Shown here: positions 1-6,516 of the stretch, one piece after another
Position numbering within the stretch: the first letter of the stretch is position 1
Layout: each line of letters starts with the position of its first letter
From: Syntrophomonas zehnderi OL-4
GTDB taxonomy: Bacteria; Bacillota; Syntrophomonadia; Syntrophomonadales; Syntrophomonadaceae
Reading direction: 5' to 3'
DNA: 35,085 nt
Assembly: GCF_000983115.1 (NCBI RefSeq)
Contig: NZ_CGIH01000052.1
Location: 1-35,085, forward strand
Notes under the pieces: model-generated
What the model saw: only the letters and a program-made list of their open reading frames with translations
The model's database searches: none
What the model was told of the DNA's origin: nothing
Translations under genes and position numbers: made by a program

Positions 1-1
1 T

Positions 2-358
2 CTCTTGTTGGGGTGGGGCGTATATTCATTTAACGCAGTTTTATCACCGCCGGTAATAAGCGTCATTGTAGGACTGCTCTTTTTTATATCTTTGGCCATA
101 ATATTCAAATATGCTCCCGGTGAAACAGAAAACAAACCTATAAACAACGAAGCCGAGCGTGAAAAATTTAAAAAGTGGTCGGTAGCAATAATGGTTGCCT
201 ACGGGTTAATACTAATAATTTTTAGCCGCCTGGAAGTCTTAAACACCTTGGTTTTGCCCATGGCAGTAGGCATAATGGCCCAGGCCTTCACCGTTTCCCC
301 TGCCGGTTACGGTTTTATTCACTTTATAGACTGGATTTTGGATTTTCCAAAAGGTTAA
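2..358 (+). CDS. agrB: AgrB-like autoinducer-processing membrane protease, 3' part only
   Basis: The reading frame is open to the left edge, so only the last ~119 residues are present. Visible are a hydrophobic segment, then KYAPGETENKPIN, which fits the AgrB-family pattern of a YAP-x-(D/E)TE-x-(K/R)P block after a transmembrane helix, and then two more hydrophobic stretches. AgrB proteins are membrane cysteine endopeptidases that trim and cyclise the AgrD precursor; the catalytic His/Cys pair lies N-terminal to this part and is outside the window. The stop is 4 bases before the next start, so it is probably co-transcribed with the response regulator. The agrD candidate at 1249 supports the call. 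The TTG at 5 is not needed as a start. Confidence 0.72.
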   Translation, partial: LLLGWGVYSFNAVLSPPVISVIVGLLFFISLAIIFKYAPGETENKPINNEAEREKFKKWSVAIMVAYGLILIIFSRLEVLNTLVLPMAVGIMAQAFTVSPAGYGFIHFIDWILDFPKG

Positions 359-362
359 AGCT

Positions 363-1058
363 ATGAGAATTTTAATTGTAGATGATGAGCCGGTTACCGG
401 TTCTTTGCTCGCATCCATTATTAAAGAAGTGCCGGGAGTAATAACTGATGTGGCCAGCAGTGGCAAAGAGGCTTTAGAAAAGGCTGCAATAAATGAATAC
501 CAGGTAGTGTTTGTGGATATTGATATGCCGGAAATGAACGGTATGGAACTGGCTGATATCCTTGCGAAAAAATATAAACAATTGTCGCTGGTTTTTGCTA
601 CCGCACATCCCGACTATGCTTTAGAGGCGTTTGAGCTATATTCGTTTGACTATATTCTTAAGCCCTATGATGAGGAAAGAATAAAGAAAACCGTAAAAAA
701 ACTGGCAGAAAAATCTCACTCAGACCAATCCGAAGCAGCCATTCCAGTTAAGACAAAAGAGCAGATGCTCTTTCTCAAACCCAGCCATATTTTATATGTC
801 GAGACCCGCGATAGCGGAATTATTATTAAGACTTCAAACAGAAATTATGCCACCCGGGAAGATATACATGCTTTCGAGGTCAGACTGCAGTCATATGACT
901 TCTTCCGTTGCCATCGCAGTTATCTGGTAAACCTAAGGCATATTAAAGAAATTATTCCTTCAGGCCGTACTTACCAGATTATATTGGACACCGATGATAG
1001 AATTCCGCTTAGTCGAAAACACGAAAGACTGCTGAGAACAAAGCTTCAGCAGAAATAA
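363..1058 (+). CDS. LytTR-family response regulator (AgrA-like)
   Basis: 231 residues. Residues 1-120 form a receiver domain with acidic pocket D7/D8, probable phospho-acceptor D52 (in VFVDIDMPEMNG), T80 and K100 (ILKP). Residues ~130-228 form a LytTR DNA-binding domain (FLKPSHILYVET, then FFRCHRSYLVN and the closing LSRKH block). This is the AgrA/VirR/LytR architecture: phosphorylation by a membrane histidine kinase leads to binding of paired direct repeats. It follows agrB by 4 bases, with AAAAGG at 348-353 as a ribosome site. No histidine kinase is visible, so an AgrC partner would have to lie upstream of the window or elsewhere. Likely targets are the phased repeats just ahead of the agrD candidate. 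Confidence 0.88.
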   Translation: MRILIVDDEPVTGSLLASIIKEVPGVITDVASSGKEALEKAAINEYQVVFVDIDMPEMNGMELADILAKKYKQLSLVFATAHPDYALEAFELYSFDYILKPYDEERIKKTVKKLAEKSHSDQSEAAIPVKTKEQMLFLKPSHILYVETRDSGIIIKTSNRNYATREDIHAFEVRLQSYDFFRCHRSYLVNLRHIKEIIPSGRTYQIILDTDDRIPLSRKHERLLRTKLQQK

Positions 1059-1136
1059 AAAGTATTATATGATGACAAAAAGTAATCTTTTTACCCCAGT
1101 CGTTTTTTATTCTTGAGTAATTCGTAGCTACAACAA

Positions 1137-1192
1137 AACCCTTTCAAGCCGGAATCTGACCCTTTCGCCTCAAAAGCCTTGACTTTCAGCTC
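1137..1192 (+). promoter_or_regulatory. Three direct repeats phased at 21 bp, candidate LytTR/AgrA binding sites
   Basis: ACCCTTTCA, ACCCTTTCG and TGACTTTCA lie with their CTTTC cores at 1141, 1162 and 1183, spacings of exactly 21 and 21 bases (two helical turns). LytTR regulators bind ~9-bp direct repeats whose starts are about 21-22 bp apart. The third copy overlaps the -35 hexamer of the agrD promoter. Identity of the binder is inferred from the adjacent LytTR gene; similarity to the S. aureus AgrA consensus is only partial. Confidence 0.5.
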
Positions 1193-1208
1193 CTGTGTAA
1201 TATATATA
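1179..1208 (+). promoter_or_regulatory. Promoter for the agrD candidate
   Basis: TTGACT at 1179-1184 is followed by an AT-rich TATATATA stretch at 1201-1208, giving a -10 with 16-18 bp spacing. The start codon at 1249 lies ~35 bases downstream, after a strong AAGGAG. Confidence 0.5.
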
Positions 1209-1248
1209 TGACCAAAGAATCATTATTAAATGGAAGGAGATGGAAATA

Positions 1249-1362
1249 ATGATGAAATCCAAAATATTAAGCGTGGTATCTATGTTTTTGCTATTCGTAG
1301 CCAGTGCCGGAGTACAGCCCGCTTGTCTGTTCCACTGGTATCAGCCCAGGATTCCGGAGTAA
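1249..1362 (+). CDS. agrD: Cyclic lactone autoinducer peptide precursor (AgrD-like), 37 aa
   Basis: Unannotated-size gene with a clear AAGGAG (1234-1239) ten bases before ATG 1249; the in-frame ATG at 1252 has poorer spacing. Layout matches AgrD: a basic/hydrophobic amphipathic leader (residues 1-20), a small core around A25-C26-L-F-H-W30, and a short charged/proline tail YQPRIPE. Clostridial AgrD-type precursors commonly end in a Cys-plus-aromatic core followed by YQP-x-x-PE. The expected product is a thiolactone ring from C26 to W30 after cleavage before Y31. AgrB (gene at the left edge) would process it, and the LytTR protein would respond through a kinase. The gene is in the order B-A-D rather than the usual B-D-C-A. 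Ring residues are inferred from the family, not proven. Confidence 0.75.
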   Translation: MMKSKILSVVSMFLLFVASAGVQPACLFHWYQPRIPE

Positions 1363-1502
1363 AATAAGCCATGTTAAACGGAAAAGTAATTATTATGGTG
1401 AGTATTGTGGTCGGGGTAAGGATTTAAAACTTATTGGAAACCTAATTCATATAGGTATTAGGAAATTACTTGGAATCTATTTATTAAAATGGAGGTTTGA
1501 TA

Positions 1503-2315
1503 ATGAAAAAGACTGTAATTTGTTTTGTATTGAGTCTGTTTTTCTTATCTAGCTTAGGTACGGGGGCAATAGCGAGTGAATCAACTATCGATCAAGATAC
1601 TATGTCTATCCAAATTATTGATAAAGGTTTTATTTACCCGAATATGGAAACTCTTATGAAAAATGTATCTACACAAATTACGCGGCAATTTAAAAAAGAA
1701 AAACAATCTTTAACTAAACTTATGCGTACAAGCAGTCTTAAAATTGGAACAGATAAGACATATACTAGTGCAGATTATGGATCAGCATATTACACTGTAG
1801 TAAACGGAACTCCTGATTGTCAGTATACTTGGGGGACAACTTCTGGAGGATATGCTGATGCAGCTATTGATGTAGATATGGTAACCCAGAACACCAGAGG
1901 AACATCTTGGGCATGGGTTGGTAATAGAGTCTCAATTCAAGCAAATGACGGACTGACTCAAGATAGTTGTAGAGTAGATTTTGATGGTTGGGTTAAAGGT
2001 AGTTTGTATCAGACCGCTTATCTCACTGGTTCACAGGTAGCAGTTTGGGCTGAGATTTACGATGAAACTGATGATGAATTAGTTGTGCAATATGAGGACT
2101 GGTATATACAAAACCAGGTTACAACAATAAACCGTGCTCATGACGAAGGAGGAACCGTAACCCTTAAGGCCGGACATGTGTATCAATTTAGAATGGTATT
2201 GTATACGGAAGCTTATGATTTAGTTGGACTCGGAAACATTACTTATGCAGATTGCTATAATGGCGCTAGAGGAAATGATGGGTTAGACTATTCATCCATT
2301 ATATTAAATTGGTAA
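1503..2315 (+). CDS. Secreted protein of unknown function, 270 aa
   Basis: GGAGG at 1491-1495 sits seven bases before ATG 1503, which I prefer over the in-frame TTG at 1497. Residues 1-26 are a signal peptide (MKKTVICF, hydrophobic run, then AIAS). The mature protein has a basic stretch near residues 60-75 (QFKKEKQSLTKL), then a Gly/Asp/aromatic-rich region from ~90 to the end with WGTTSGG, WAWVGNR, DFDGWVKG and a conserved-looking C-terminal Asn-Trp. This pattern suggests an extracellular beta-sandwich. Two cysteines (in PDCQY and QDSCR) are widely spaced. I do not recognise the family. It follows agrD by 140 bases on the same strand and is a plausible quorum-regulated exported product, but that is inference. 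Confidence 0.8.
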   Translation: MKKTVICFVLSLFFLSSLGTGAIASESTIDQDTMSIQIIDKGFIYPNMETLMKNVSTQITRQFKKEKQSLTKLMRTSSLKIGTDKTYTSADYGSAYYTVVNGTPDCQYTWGTTSGGYADAAIDVDMVTQNTRGTSWAWVGNRVSIQANDGLTQDSCRVDFDGWVKGSLYQTAYLTGSQVAVWAEIYDETDDELVVQYEDWYIQNQVTTINRAHDEGGTVTLKAGHVYQFRMVLYTEAYDLVGLGNITYADCYNGARGNDGLDYSSIILNW

Positions 2316-2331
2316 TTCAACCTGGTTATCA

Positions 2332-2368
2332 TTAAACCCACCTCCGACTAGACCGGGGGTGGGTTTAA
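2332..2368 (+). terminator. Hairpin terminator
   Basis: TTAAACCCACC (2332-2342) pairs perfectly with GGTGGGTTTAA (2358-2368) across a 15-base loop, 17 bases after the preceding stop codon. The T run is short, so it may be a weak or bidirectional terminator. Confidence 0.6.
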
Positions 2369-2412
2369 GCTTCATGAGCATAAAATATCAAGACCTTCTG
2401 GAGGTGTTTTTA

Positions 2413-3042
2413 ATGAAAAGAATATTATCAGTAATATTCCTGGTTCTAACCATGATTGTCATTTACCCCTTAATTACCCCGGCCCAGGAACCTGTTTCCG
2501 TATTTGTGAACGGTTTTGCTTTAGAATCCGATGTTTTGCCAATTATTCAGAATGGCCGTACACTGATAGCTACCCAAGCTATTGCGGAGGCAATGGACAT
2601 CGATATAAGCTGGGATGATCAAACCCGTACAGTAAACGCAACGGACGGTGTCACAACGGTTTGCTTGCAGATAGATAATTGCACGGCTTACCACAATAAT
2701 AACGCAGTAATACTGGATGTTGCACCACAAATAGTTAACGGACATTCGCTGATTCCACTGCGCTTTTTCGCCGAAGCTTTCAATTATCAAGTAAATTGGG
2801 ATAGTACATTACATAGGGTAAGCATTCTTTCTCCTATCATGAAGCCAGCTGGATCTCCGTCACCACTGCCGGCTGCTTCACAAGGCAAATATGTCGGCGA
2901 TATGGATGCTCATAAGTATCACCTTCCTGATTGTATTAATGCTAAAGAAATTGAATGGGCAAAGGAGATATGGTTTAAATCTGAAATAGAAGCTGAAGAG
3001 GCTGGGTTTATGCCGTGCGGGCTATGCATCTCTGCCAGATAG
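2413..3042 (+). CDS. Secreted copper-amine-oxidase-like stalk domain protein with C-terminal Ada-type zinc motif
   Basis: GGAGG (2400-2404) is eight bases before ATG 2413, giving 209 residues; the upstream TTG-like starts lack a ribosome site. Residues 1-23 are a signal peptide ending near TPAQ. Residues ~25-135 match the copper amine oxidase N-terminal-like (stalk) domain: VSVFVNGF, NGRTLIATQAIAEAM, then NGHSLIPLRFFAEAF and VNWD. After a Pro/Ser linker (GSPSPLPAAS), residues ~155-209 carry YHLPDC...EAEEAGFMPCGLC, the Cys pattern of the Ada metal-binding fold (one Cys after Tyr-His, and a closing PCGLC). The stalk domain is a common cell-wall module in Clostridia; the Cys module binds zinc in Ada and appears in exported proteins too. 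Exact function unknown. Confidence 0.75.
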   Translation: MKRILSVIFLVLTMIVIYPLITPAQEPVSVFVNGFALESDVLPIIQNGRTLIATQAIAEAMDIDISWDDQTRTVNATDGVTTVCLQIDNCTAYHNNNAVILDVAPQIVNGHSLIPLRFFAEAFNYQVNWDSTLHRVSILSPIMKPAGSPSPLPAASQGKYVGDMDAHKYHLPDCINAKEIEWAKEIWFKSEIEAEEAGFMPCGLCISAR

Positions 3043-3179
3043 AGGAATTTCAGACAATTGGAGGCGTTGTTTTAGGTGTAACACGCAGAGAGCATAAGCT
3101 TTTTCACGTGAAGGACATCCTGGTGTAACAAAAGAAAAAAATACCTGCCGCCTGCCGGGAACTATTTTTAATTACAAAT

Positions 3180-3227
3180 GTGACCGCTACAACATTCGTT
3201 GTTGATGGAGGGGCAACATTAATCTAG
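3180..3227 (+). pseudogene. C-terminal stub of a short-chain dehydrogenase/reductase
   Basis: Sixteen codons ending in TAG read VTATTFVVDGGATLI, matching the C-terminal end of SDR oxidoreductases (typically V-T-G-T-x-F-V-D-G-G-x-T-L). The frame extends back only a few codons and has no gene body. This is a relic, showing that the interval between 3043 and 3317 is gene debris. Confidence 0.5.
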
Positions 3228-3317
3228 AAATAAACGGGGAAATGGTTGGGCAGTTTCACAAGTGACGATTCAACGGTGTAAAATTGCGGATGCAAAAATA
3301 TTAGGGGGTTGTCATAT

Positions 3318-3872
3318 ATGTCGAGAAACAAATTAATCGCTTTATTGAGCATAGCGGCCATTATTACCGCAGTATACTATGGTTATTCATTTTACCTGCA
3401 TAGTATTGTTAAGGTATTCCCTATCAACAAGACGGTGCAACTCCAGGATATAACAATTAACATTGAACAAGTATCACTGGTTCCTAGGTTACTACTAAAT
3501 GAACCCTTTCGTCGGGAAATGACTGTAAATGGCAGTGTCACTGATACCAGTCCGGACGGGAAATACACCCGTAACCTATATGAACAGGTAAAGGTTTATG
3601 TAAAAGGTGGACCGGGAATGGGGTTTGGACATAATCCCCATAATAATAATTACTCATTCTGGACTTTCAGATTATACGACGGCAATAAAACCGTTGATCT
3701 TATCATCGAGGACAATATCAACCAACAAAAAATACCTTTGACGGTCGATTTGCGTGACTATAGCGGCCATTGGGTTAAGAGGTCTGATTGGATTAAAGCG
3801 TGGGCAACTATACAGAAGCAAGGGCAGAAGCAAGGGGACGGTTCTCTTGCTTCCCCGCATTTACTATTATAA
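3318..3872 (+). CDS. Membrane-anchored protein of unknown function, C-terminus overwritten by a repeat
   Basis: 184 residues from ATG 3318, nine bases after a GGGGG ribosome site; the in-frame TTG at 3309 overlaps that site's edge. Residues ~6-28 form one transmembrane segment, leaving an outside domain of ~150 residues with no cysteines and a beta-rich look (VQLQDITINIEQVSLVPRLL, WTFRLYDGNKTVDLII). I do not recognise the family. The last ~20 codons run through the GAAGCAAGG repeat and its hairpin at 3815-3853, so the natural C-terminus was probably replaced by the inserted repeat. Whether the protein is still functional is unclear. Confidence 0.6.
   Translation: MSRNKLIALLSIAAIITAVYYGYSFYLHSIVKVFPINKTVQLQDITINIEQVSLVPRLLLNEPFRREMTVNGSVTDTSPDGKYTRNLYEQVKVYVKGGPGMGFGHNPHNNNYSFWTFRLYDGNKTVDLIIEDNINQQKIPLTVDLRDYSGHWVKRSDWIKAWATIQKQGQKQGDGSLASPHLLL
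3815..3857. repeat. Palindromic repeat at the edge of the IS remnant
   Basis: GAAGCAAGGG occurs twice (3815 and 3827). The second copy forms a perfect 8-bp inverted repeat, GAAGCAAG (3827-3834) with CTTGCTTC (3846-3853), around GGGGACGGTT. It lies about 30 bases before the transposase relic. Similar GGGGACGGTTCTC-type hairpins recur beside transposable elements in Firmicutes, from general knowledge. Confidence 0.5.
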
Positions 3873-3885
3873 ATGAAATGGGAGT

Positions 3886-5011
3886 ATGATTTTGTCTTGG
3901 AAGCAACAAAGTGCTCTATTTAATTCAATTATCGAATTTGGCGAATTCCTGCATACAGAAGTACTCAAACAAGTGCCCCACCGCCAATGGGTCTTTGCAT
4001 TCCTAAAAGGCTACGGCGCTATTTTATGTATGATCGCAGCCTGCTGTCCGAATTAAGCCGGTGCGCCTGGAAGGTCTTATCGCTTTACCTTAAACAGGGG
4101 GTTTCTTTAGATGACCCTGAACCAGGTGCTGTAATAGCCGTGCAGACCTTTGGGGATTTTTTAAACTTCAACCCGCACTTGCACATCATAGCCACAGACG
4201 GTTGTTTTACCAGGGATGGAGAATTTATGATAGGGATTGCACCGGATGCTTCAAGCCTCATAGACTTGTTTCGCCTGGAAGTATTCAGAATGCTGGCAGC
4301 TCTTTGCCATCCGTGGCACCGCTGCACTAGTCCATCCATGGACGTCGGAAAAGGCGGGGAAGATAGACGACGACATTATTGAGAATATGATGAACTGGCA
4401 TCACAGCGGCTTTAATATATATTGCGGACCCGCCATCAGTCCGGGGGAGCGGGGAGGTCTGGAGAAACTGGCCCAATATATTATAAGAGCCCCCCTCTCG
4501 CAGGAAAGATTGATCTATATACCTTCATCGGCAGTACCCGACGGCCTAGCCCGAGTAATCTACAAAGGGAAAAACAGCAATGTTCGGGAAAGCTTTACGG
4601 CCCTGGACTGGCTGGCCAGACTTGTCACCCATATTCCCAATAAAGGGGAACAGCTGGTCAGGTATTACGGATACTATTCCAACAAGTCACGGGGAATGCG
4701 CAAAAAAACTGATATTGATATTGAAACGCCGACGCCGGTTGATTCCGATATTACAAAAAAGGAACTACGCAGGAACTGGGCTCGTTTGATTCAAAAGATT
4801 TATCAAACGGATCCATTACTTTGTCCTAAATGCAGTGGTCACATGCGAATTATATCTATTATCGAAGATCTGGCTATCGTCAAGAAGATATTGATACATC
4901 TGAATCTGTGCGGTGATGAAAAACCATGATCCGCCGCCCATTTCTTCCCCGGACATAGAATTTGCGTACCGGCAGGTTCAGAGCGTTCCGGGATCGTGTT
5001 ATACCGGCTGA
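3886..5011 (+). pseudogene. IS91-family (HUH/Y2) transposase remnant, frameshifted
   Basis: Three overlapping reading-frame pieces reconstruct one transposase. From 3886 the frame reads TEVLKQVPHRQWVF. Near 3995-4000 it shifts, and PKRLRRYFMYD, LSLYLKQGV and the HUH-type NPHLHIIATDG follow to ~4290. Around 4290-4345 it shifts back to the first frame, with KIDDDIIENMMNWHHSGFN, then THIPNKGEQLVRYYGYYSN, RLIQKIYQTDPLLCPKCSG and the stop at 4927-4929. A further shift yields PDIEFAYRQVQSVPG up to the TGA at 5009-5011. The N-terminal zinc-binding domain of IS91-type transposases is missing. The element is a dead, 5'-truncated copy. Confidence 0.88.
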
Positions 5012-5241
5012 ACTTTAGATAAATCAGACTGATACTATGTTGATTATTACCACTGCAGGATAGCGAAATTAATATAGTTTGTCTAACCATGCCCGAATTC
5101 TGGATGAGTTTATGAAAGCTGTTGCAAATTTGATGGAATTGGCAAGATGTCCTTCCCTCACCGCCTATACATTCCACAATATCATGAAATTTAGACCCCA
5201 TTCCCTTTCTCAAGTATGCCTAACCATTATTTACCAACTTG
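5012..5241. other. Non-genic interval with a weak 52-codon reading frame
   Basis: No confident gene. On the plus strand an open frame at 5097-5252 looks partly coding in composition (LDEFMKAVANLMELARC onward) but has no ribosome site or recognisable family, so I treat it as possible debris of a lost gene or of the neighbouring IS element. Confidence 0.3.
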
Positions 5242-5250
5242 TGGTATACT
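5242..5250 (+). promoter_or_regulatory. Candidate extended -10 promoter
   Basis: TGGTATACT is an extended -10 (TG-N-TATACT). No good -35 is visible. It would start a ~220-base leader ahead of the C39-like peptidase gene. Confidence 0.4.
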
Positions 5251-5298
5251 GATCTGGAAAAAGCAAATTCCTATCTATTGTAATATAAAGGGGTTATC

Positions 5299-5358
5299 AT
5301 GAAGGTATCCGAAACTATAGGTACTTACCCCAGGCACAGCCACTGCGCAAAATTGTAG
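5299..5358 (+). CDS. Possible 19-aa leader peptide
   Basis: AAAGGGG (5287-5293) lies six bases before an ATG opening a 19-codon frame (MKVSETIGTYPRHSHCAKL, then TAG). Its last codons overlap the base of the hairpin at 5348-5391. The arrangement of promoter, short frame and hairpin before a gene resembles a leader-peptide attenuator, but no family is recognised and the coding status is unproven. Confidence 0.3.
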   Translation: MKVSETIGTYPRHSHCAKL

Positions 5359-5391
5359 GTATATGAGTTTTATACCTCTTGGGGAATTTTG
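5348..5391 (+). promoter_or_regulatory. Nested hairpin in the leader of the C39-like gene
   Basis: Inner arms AGGTATA (5357-5363) and TATACCT (5371-5377) are perfect; outer arms CAAAATT (5348-5354) and AATTTTG (5385-5391) are perfect. There is no T run right after it, so it is more likely a regulatory or stabilising structure than a terminator. Confidence 0.45.
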
Positions 5392-5474
5392 TGATGTGAG
5401 TTCCAGGAAAGGTGGGTGGTGTTACTTTTTCTCTATGATATGCATTTCACAGACTATGAAGGAGGTAGATTTGT

Positions 5475-6395
5475 ATGATTAGGAGACAATTGTTGGGAAT
5501 ACTACTCACAAGTGCCCTGATTATGGTACTAATGATACCTCAATCAATCGCAAATGAAAAGTTGGTTGAACCTGATGGAAGTGTTGGCGGCGTCTTTGTA
5601 AAAACGATAGATGGTAAGAACATTATGAGCTATCCTATATCAGATAGTCTAAAACAATTCCAGGAAAAAAAATCCAAGATGGCCGAATTGCACTTTCAAT
5701 ACAAACAAGGATTAGTCCAAAAGGAAGAATATTTATCCAAACTAAAAGATCTTGGTGCTAGTGAAGATATAATCAAAGCTGTTTCGGCTGCATTACCTTT
5801 TAGGAACCCAAGCATTAAATTGAACAATATTCAACCGCTAGCATCAGAGCAAAACGTAATAATCCCTTTTTGGCAGATGATACAAGATAATAGTTATTAC
5901 TGTGGTCCAGCAACAGCAGCTGAAATCATTCGTGCCAAGACCTTCACTTCGTATTCTCAGTCTGATTTGGCAACGCCATTACATTGTACTACTCAAGGTA
6001 CTCCCTGGTATGACGGGGTCGAGGGAAGTGGATACCCTATGGAAGATACCTTAAACAGTTACTGTAACACTAACAATTATATACCCTATGGTACTACGGT
6101 AACGGCTTCTGGTTTTCAAGAGAAGGTAATTTGGGATATTGACAACAATTATGGAACAGCGGGTGATGCTTACGAAGTATCTGGCAGCAACCATCTTGTA
6201 GGCCACCCAACGAACCGTACAATATACCACTGGTTTGCAATATACGGATATCAAAACTCCGGCACGGACATTCTGTATAAAGACTCGGTAGCGGGATGTT
6301 CGGATATCTCGTGGAGTGGAAACGTTCCAGCAAGCTCTTCCATGAATTATACCACATTGGCTGGGATAGTTAATGGCAGAGGTATTATCTGGTGA
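5475..6395 (+). CDS. Secreted C39-like (papain-fold) cysteine peptidase
   Basis: 306 residues, GGAGG nine bases before ATG 5475. Residues 1-26 are a signal peptide (RRQLLGILL... ending SIAN). Residues ~30-120 form a propeptide-like charged region (QEKKSKMAELHFQYKQG). The C39-like domain begins near 128 with IIPFWQMIQDNSYYCGPATA, giving an oxyanion Gln near 134-137 and nucleophile C143. The His is H252 in YHWFAIYGY and the Asp is D270 in LYKDSV. This Cys-His-Asp order is that of Peptidase_C39_2 proteins. No ABC transporter is attached, so it is not a bacteriocin exporter. It probably acts outside the cell or at the wall; the substrate is unknown. Confidence 0.82.
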   Translation: MIRRQLLGILLTSALIMVLMIPQSIANEKLVEPDGSVGGVFVKTIDGKNIMSYPISDSLKQFQEKKSKMAELHFQYKQGLVQKEEYLSKLKDLGASEDIIKAVSAALPFRNPSIKLNNIQPLASEQNVIIPFWQMIQDNSYYCGPATAAEIIRAKTFTSYSQSDLATPLHCTTQGTPWYDGVEGSGYPMEDTLNSYCNTNNYIPYGTTVTASGFQEKVIWDIDNNYGTAGDAYEVSGSNHLVGHPTNRTIYHWFAIYGYQNSGTDILYKDSVAGCSDISWSGNVPASSSMNYTTLAGIVNGRGIIW

Positions 6396-6413
6396 TCAAA
6401 TAAATCATCTAGT

Positions 6414-6451
6414 AAGAGGAGGCAGTTGGCATATTTTATTTGCCTCCTCTT
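6414..6451 (+). terminator. Hairpin terminator after the C39-like gene
   Basis: AAGAGGAGGCA (6414-6424) and TGCCTCCTCTT (6441-6451) form a perfect 11-bp stem with a 16-base loop, 18 bases after the stop. The T run is poor. Confidence 0.65.
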
Positions 6452-6516
6452 AGCAATGTAATATTCAGTTTCTATAGATGATAAATAGTAAAAAGGTAGG
6501 AGACAGGGGATAGTAA

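Noticed and set aside
1304-1552. 82-codon frame across the agrD region
   Set aside because: No ribosome site, no protein-like pattern; it overlaps the well-supported agrD start and the following secreted gene in another frame.
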